Source: an uncultured Spongiibacteraceae bacterium (GTDB lineage Bacteria > Pseudomonadota > Gammaproteobacteria > Pseudomonadales > Dasaniaceae). Taken from it: a DNA stretch of 7,283 nt. The translations under genes were made by a program, and so were the position numbers. The notes beneath the pieces are model-generated. The model did not search any database and had not been told where the DNA came from. It saw nothing but the letters and a program-made list of their open reading frames with translations. The DNA lies in assembly GCA_937969395.1 (NCBI GenBank), contig CALBVI010000407.1:1-7283 (forward strand), in the 5' to 3' direction. Below, piece after piece: positions 7,018 through 7,283 of the stretch; within the stretch, counting starts at the first letter, position 1, and each line of letters opens with the position of its first letter.

Positions 7018-7215
7018 AGCCAGTCTCGTCTCACTTATCATTTCATTATTATTCAATTTAAACTTGCCTGCTTTGAGTCGGGTGAGTGCGTGTGTTTTAG
7101 TAGCGGTATTTAACGCTATTAAAGCGGTTAAGATAGTTTGTTCCTTGGTTGGGCTTAGTTTATGCTTTGGGCATAGGTTTTTAATTTTCTCTATCGAAAT
7201 GAATAGCCGGCACAT
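6997..7215 (-). CDS. Doubtful 72-residue hypothetical ORF
   Basis: A small basic frame convergent with the DUF1631 gene. It encodes MCRLFISIEKIKNLCPKHKL, then a Thr/Ala/Leu-rich helix-like middle and a Lys/Asn-rich C-terminus ending LANLIKRY. I recognise no family. A TGA directly precedes the ATG in frame, so it cannot be longer. No ribosome binding site is present, and the tandem repeats at 7221-7262 occupy the place of a leader. It competes with an overlapping plus-strand frame (7064-7252) that is equally unsupported. It may be chance or the remnant of a gene. Confidence 0.25.
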   Translation of the reverse strand: MCRLFISIEKIKNLCPKHKLSPTKEQTILTALIALNTATKTHALTRLKAGKFKLNNNEMISETRLANLIKRY

Positions 7216-7220
7216 TCAGC

Positions 7221-7262
7221 TTAGGTCAATCAACTTAGGCCAATCAAATTAGGTTAATCAAA
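7221..7262. repeat. Three tandem 14-bp repeats
   Basis: Three contiguous copies are TTAGGTCAATCAAC (7221-7234), TTAGGCCAATCAAA (7235-7248) and TTAGGTTAATCAAA (7249-7262), with consensus TTAGGYYAATCAAM. Variation is limited to positions 6, 7 and 14. No further full copy is seen on either side within the window. The array could be a set of protein-binding sites for whatever lies to the right, or simple tandem duplication in non-coding DNA. Confidence 0.8.
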
Positions 7263-7283
7263 ATACTGTGAGCCGACATCGTA

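Noticed and set aside
7064..7252. 62-codon plus-strand frame near the right end
   Set aside because: No ribosome binding site, overlap with the minus-strand frame, and its end runs into the tandem repeats. No family recognised.
7221..7262. CRISPR array
   Set aside because: The repeats are 14 bp and contiguous, with no spacers and no cas genes in the window.

Overview
The window looks like a piece of a gammaproteobacterial chromosome, moderately AT-rich. This rests on protein resemblance recalled from memory, not on a search: type IVa pilins with a GFTLIEL leader junction, a TfpX/TfpZ-type pilin accessory protein, NadC, a TIGR02281-type retropepsin-like membrane protease and a large DUF1631 protein. 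The pilA/nadC/DUF1631 grouping recalls the pseudomonad pilA-nadC neighbourhood, so a relative of Pseudomonadales or Cellvibrionales is my best guess. No mobile element, CRISPR array, tRNA or rRNA was recognised.

Layout: bases 1-499 hold no confident gene. They contain a possible gene tail at the left edge, a strong 10-bp-arm dyad (229-251), a T-tailed hairpin region (308-361) and a sigma-54-like -24/-12 promoter (388-403) in front of the first pilin, pilA1 (500-1030). pilA1 ends in a near-perfect 22-bp palindrome followed directly by a GC-rich terminator-like hairpin. A second, paralogous pilin, pilA2 (1280-1807), follows on the same strand and is probably cotranscribed with a three-helix TfpX/TfpZ-family accessory protein (1843-2631). 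Two minus-strand genes follow: nadC (2663-3505), convergent with the pilin cluster, and upstream of it the aspartic protease (3636-4178). The protease is divergent from the DUF1631 gene on the plus strand (4371-6983). The last 300 bases hold an AT-rich hairpin, a doubtful minus-strand 72-codon ORF and three tandem 14-bp repeats.

How the genes work together: the left third is a pilin cassette, with two major-pilin-like subunits in separate transcription units, only the second linked to an accessory protein. The paralogues differ by a matched pair of cysteines, so PilA1 probably has two disulfides and PilA2 one. nadC (NAD synthesis) and the protease/DUF1631 pair are housekeeping or uncharacterised genes that seem linked to the pilin cluster by position only. 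The most noteworthy content is the duplicated pilin module with its different control signals. I see no clear evidence for an entirely new system.
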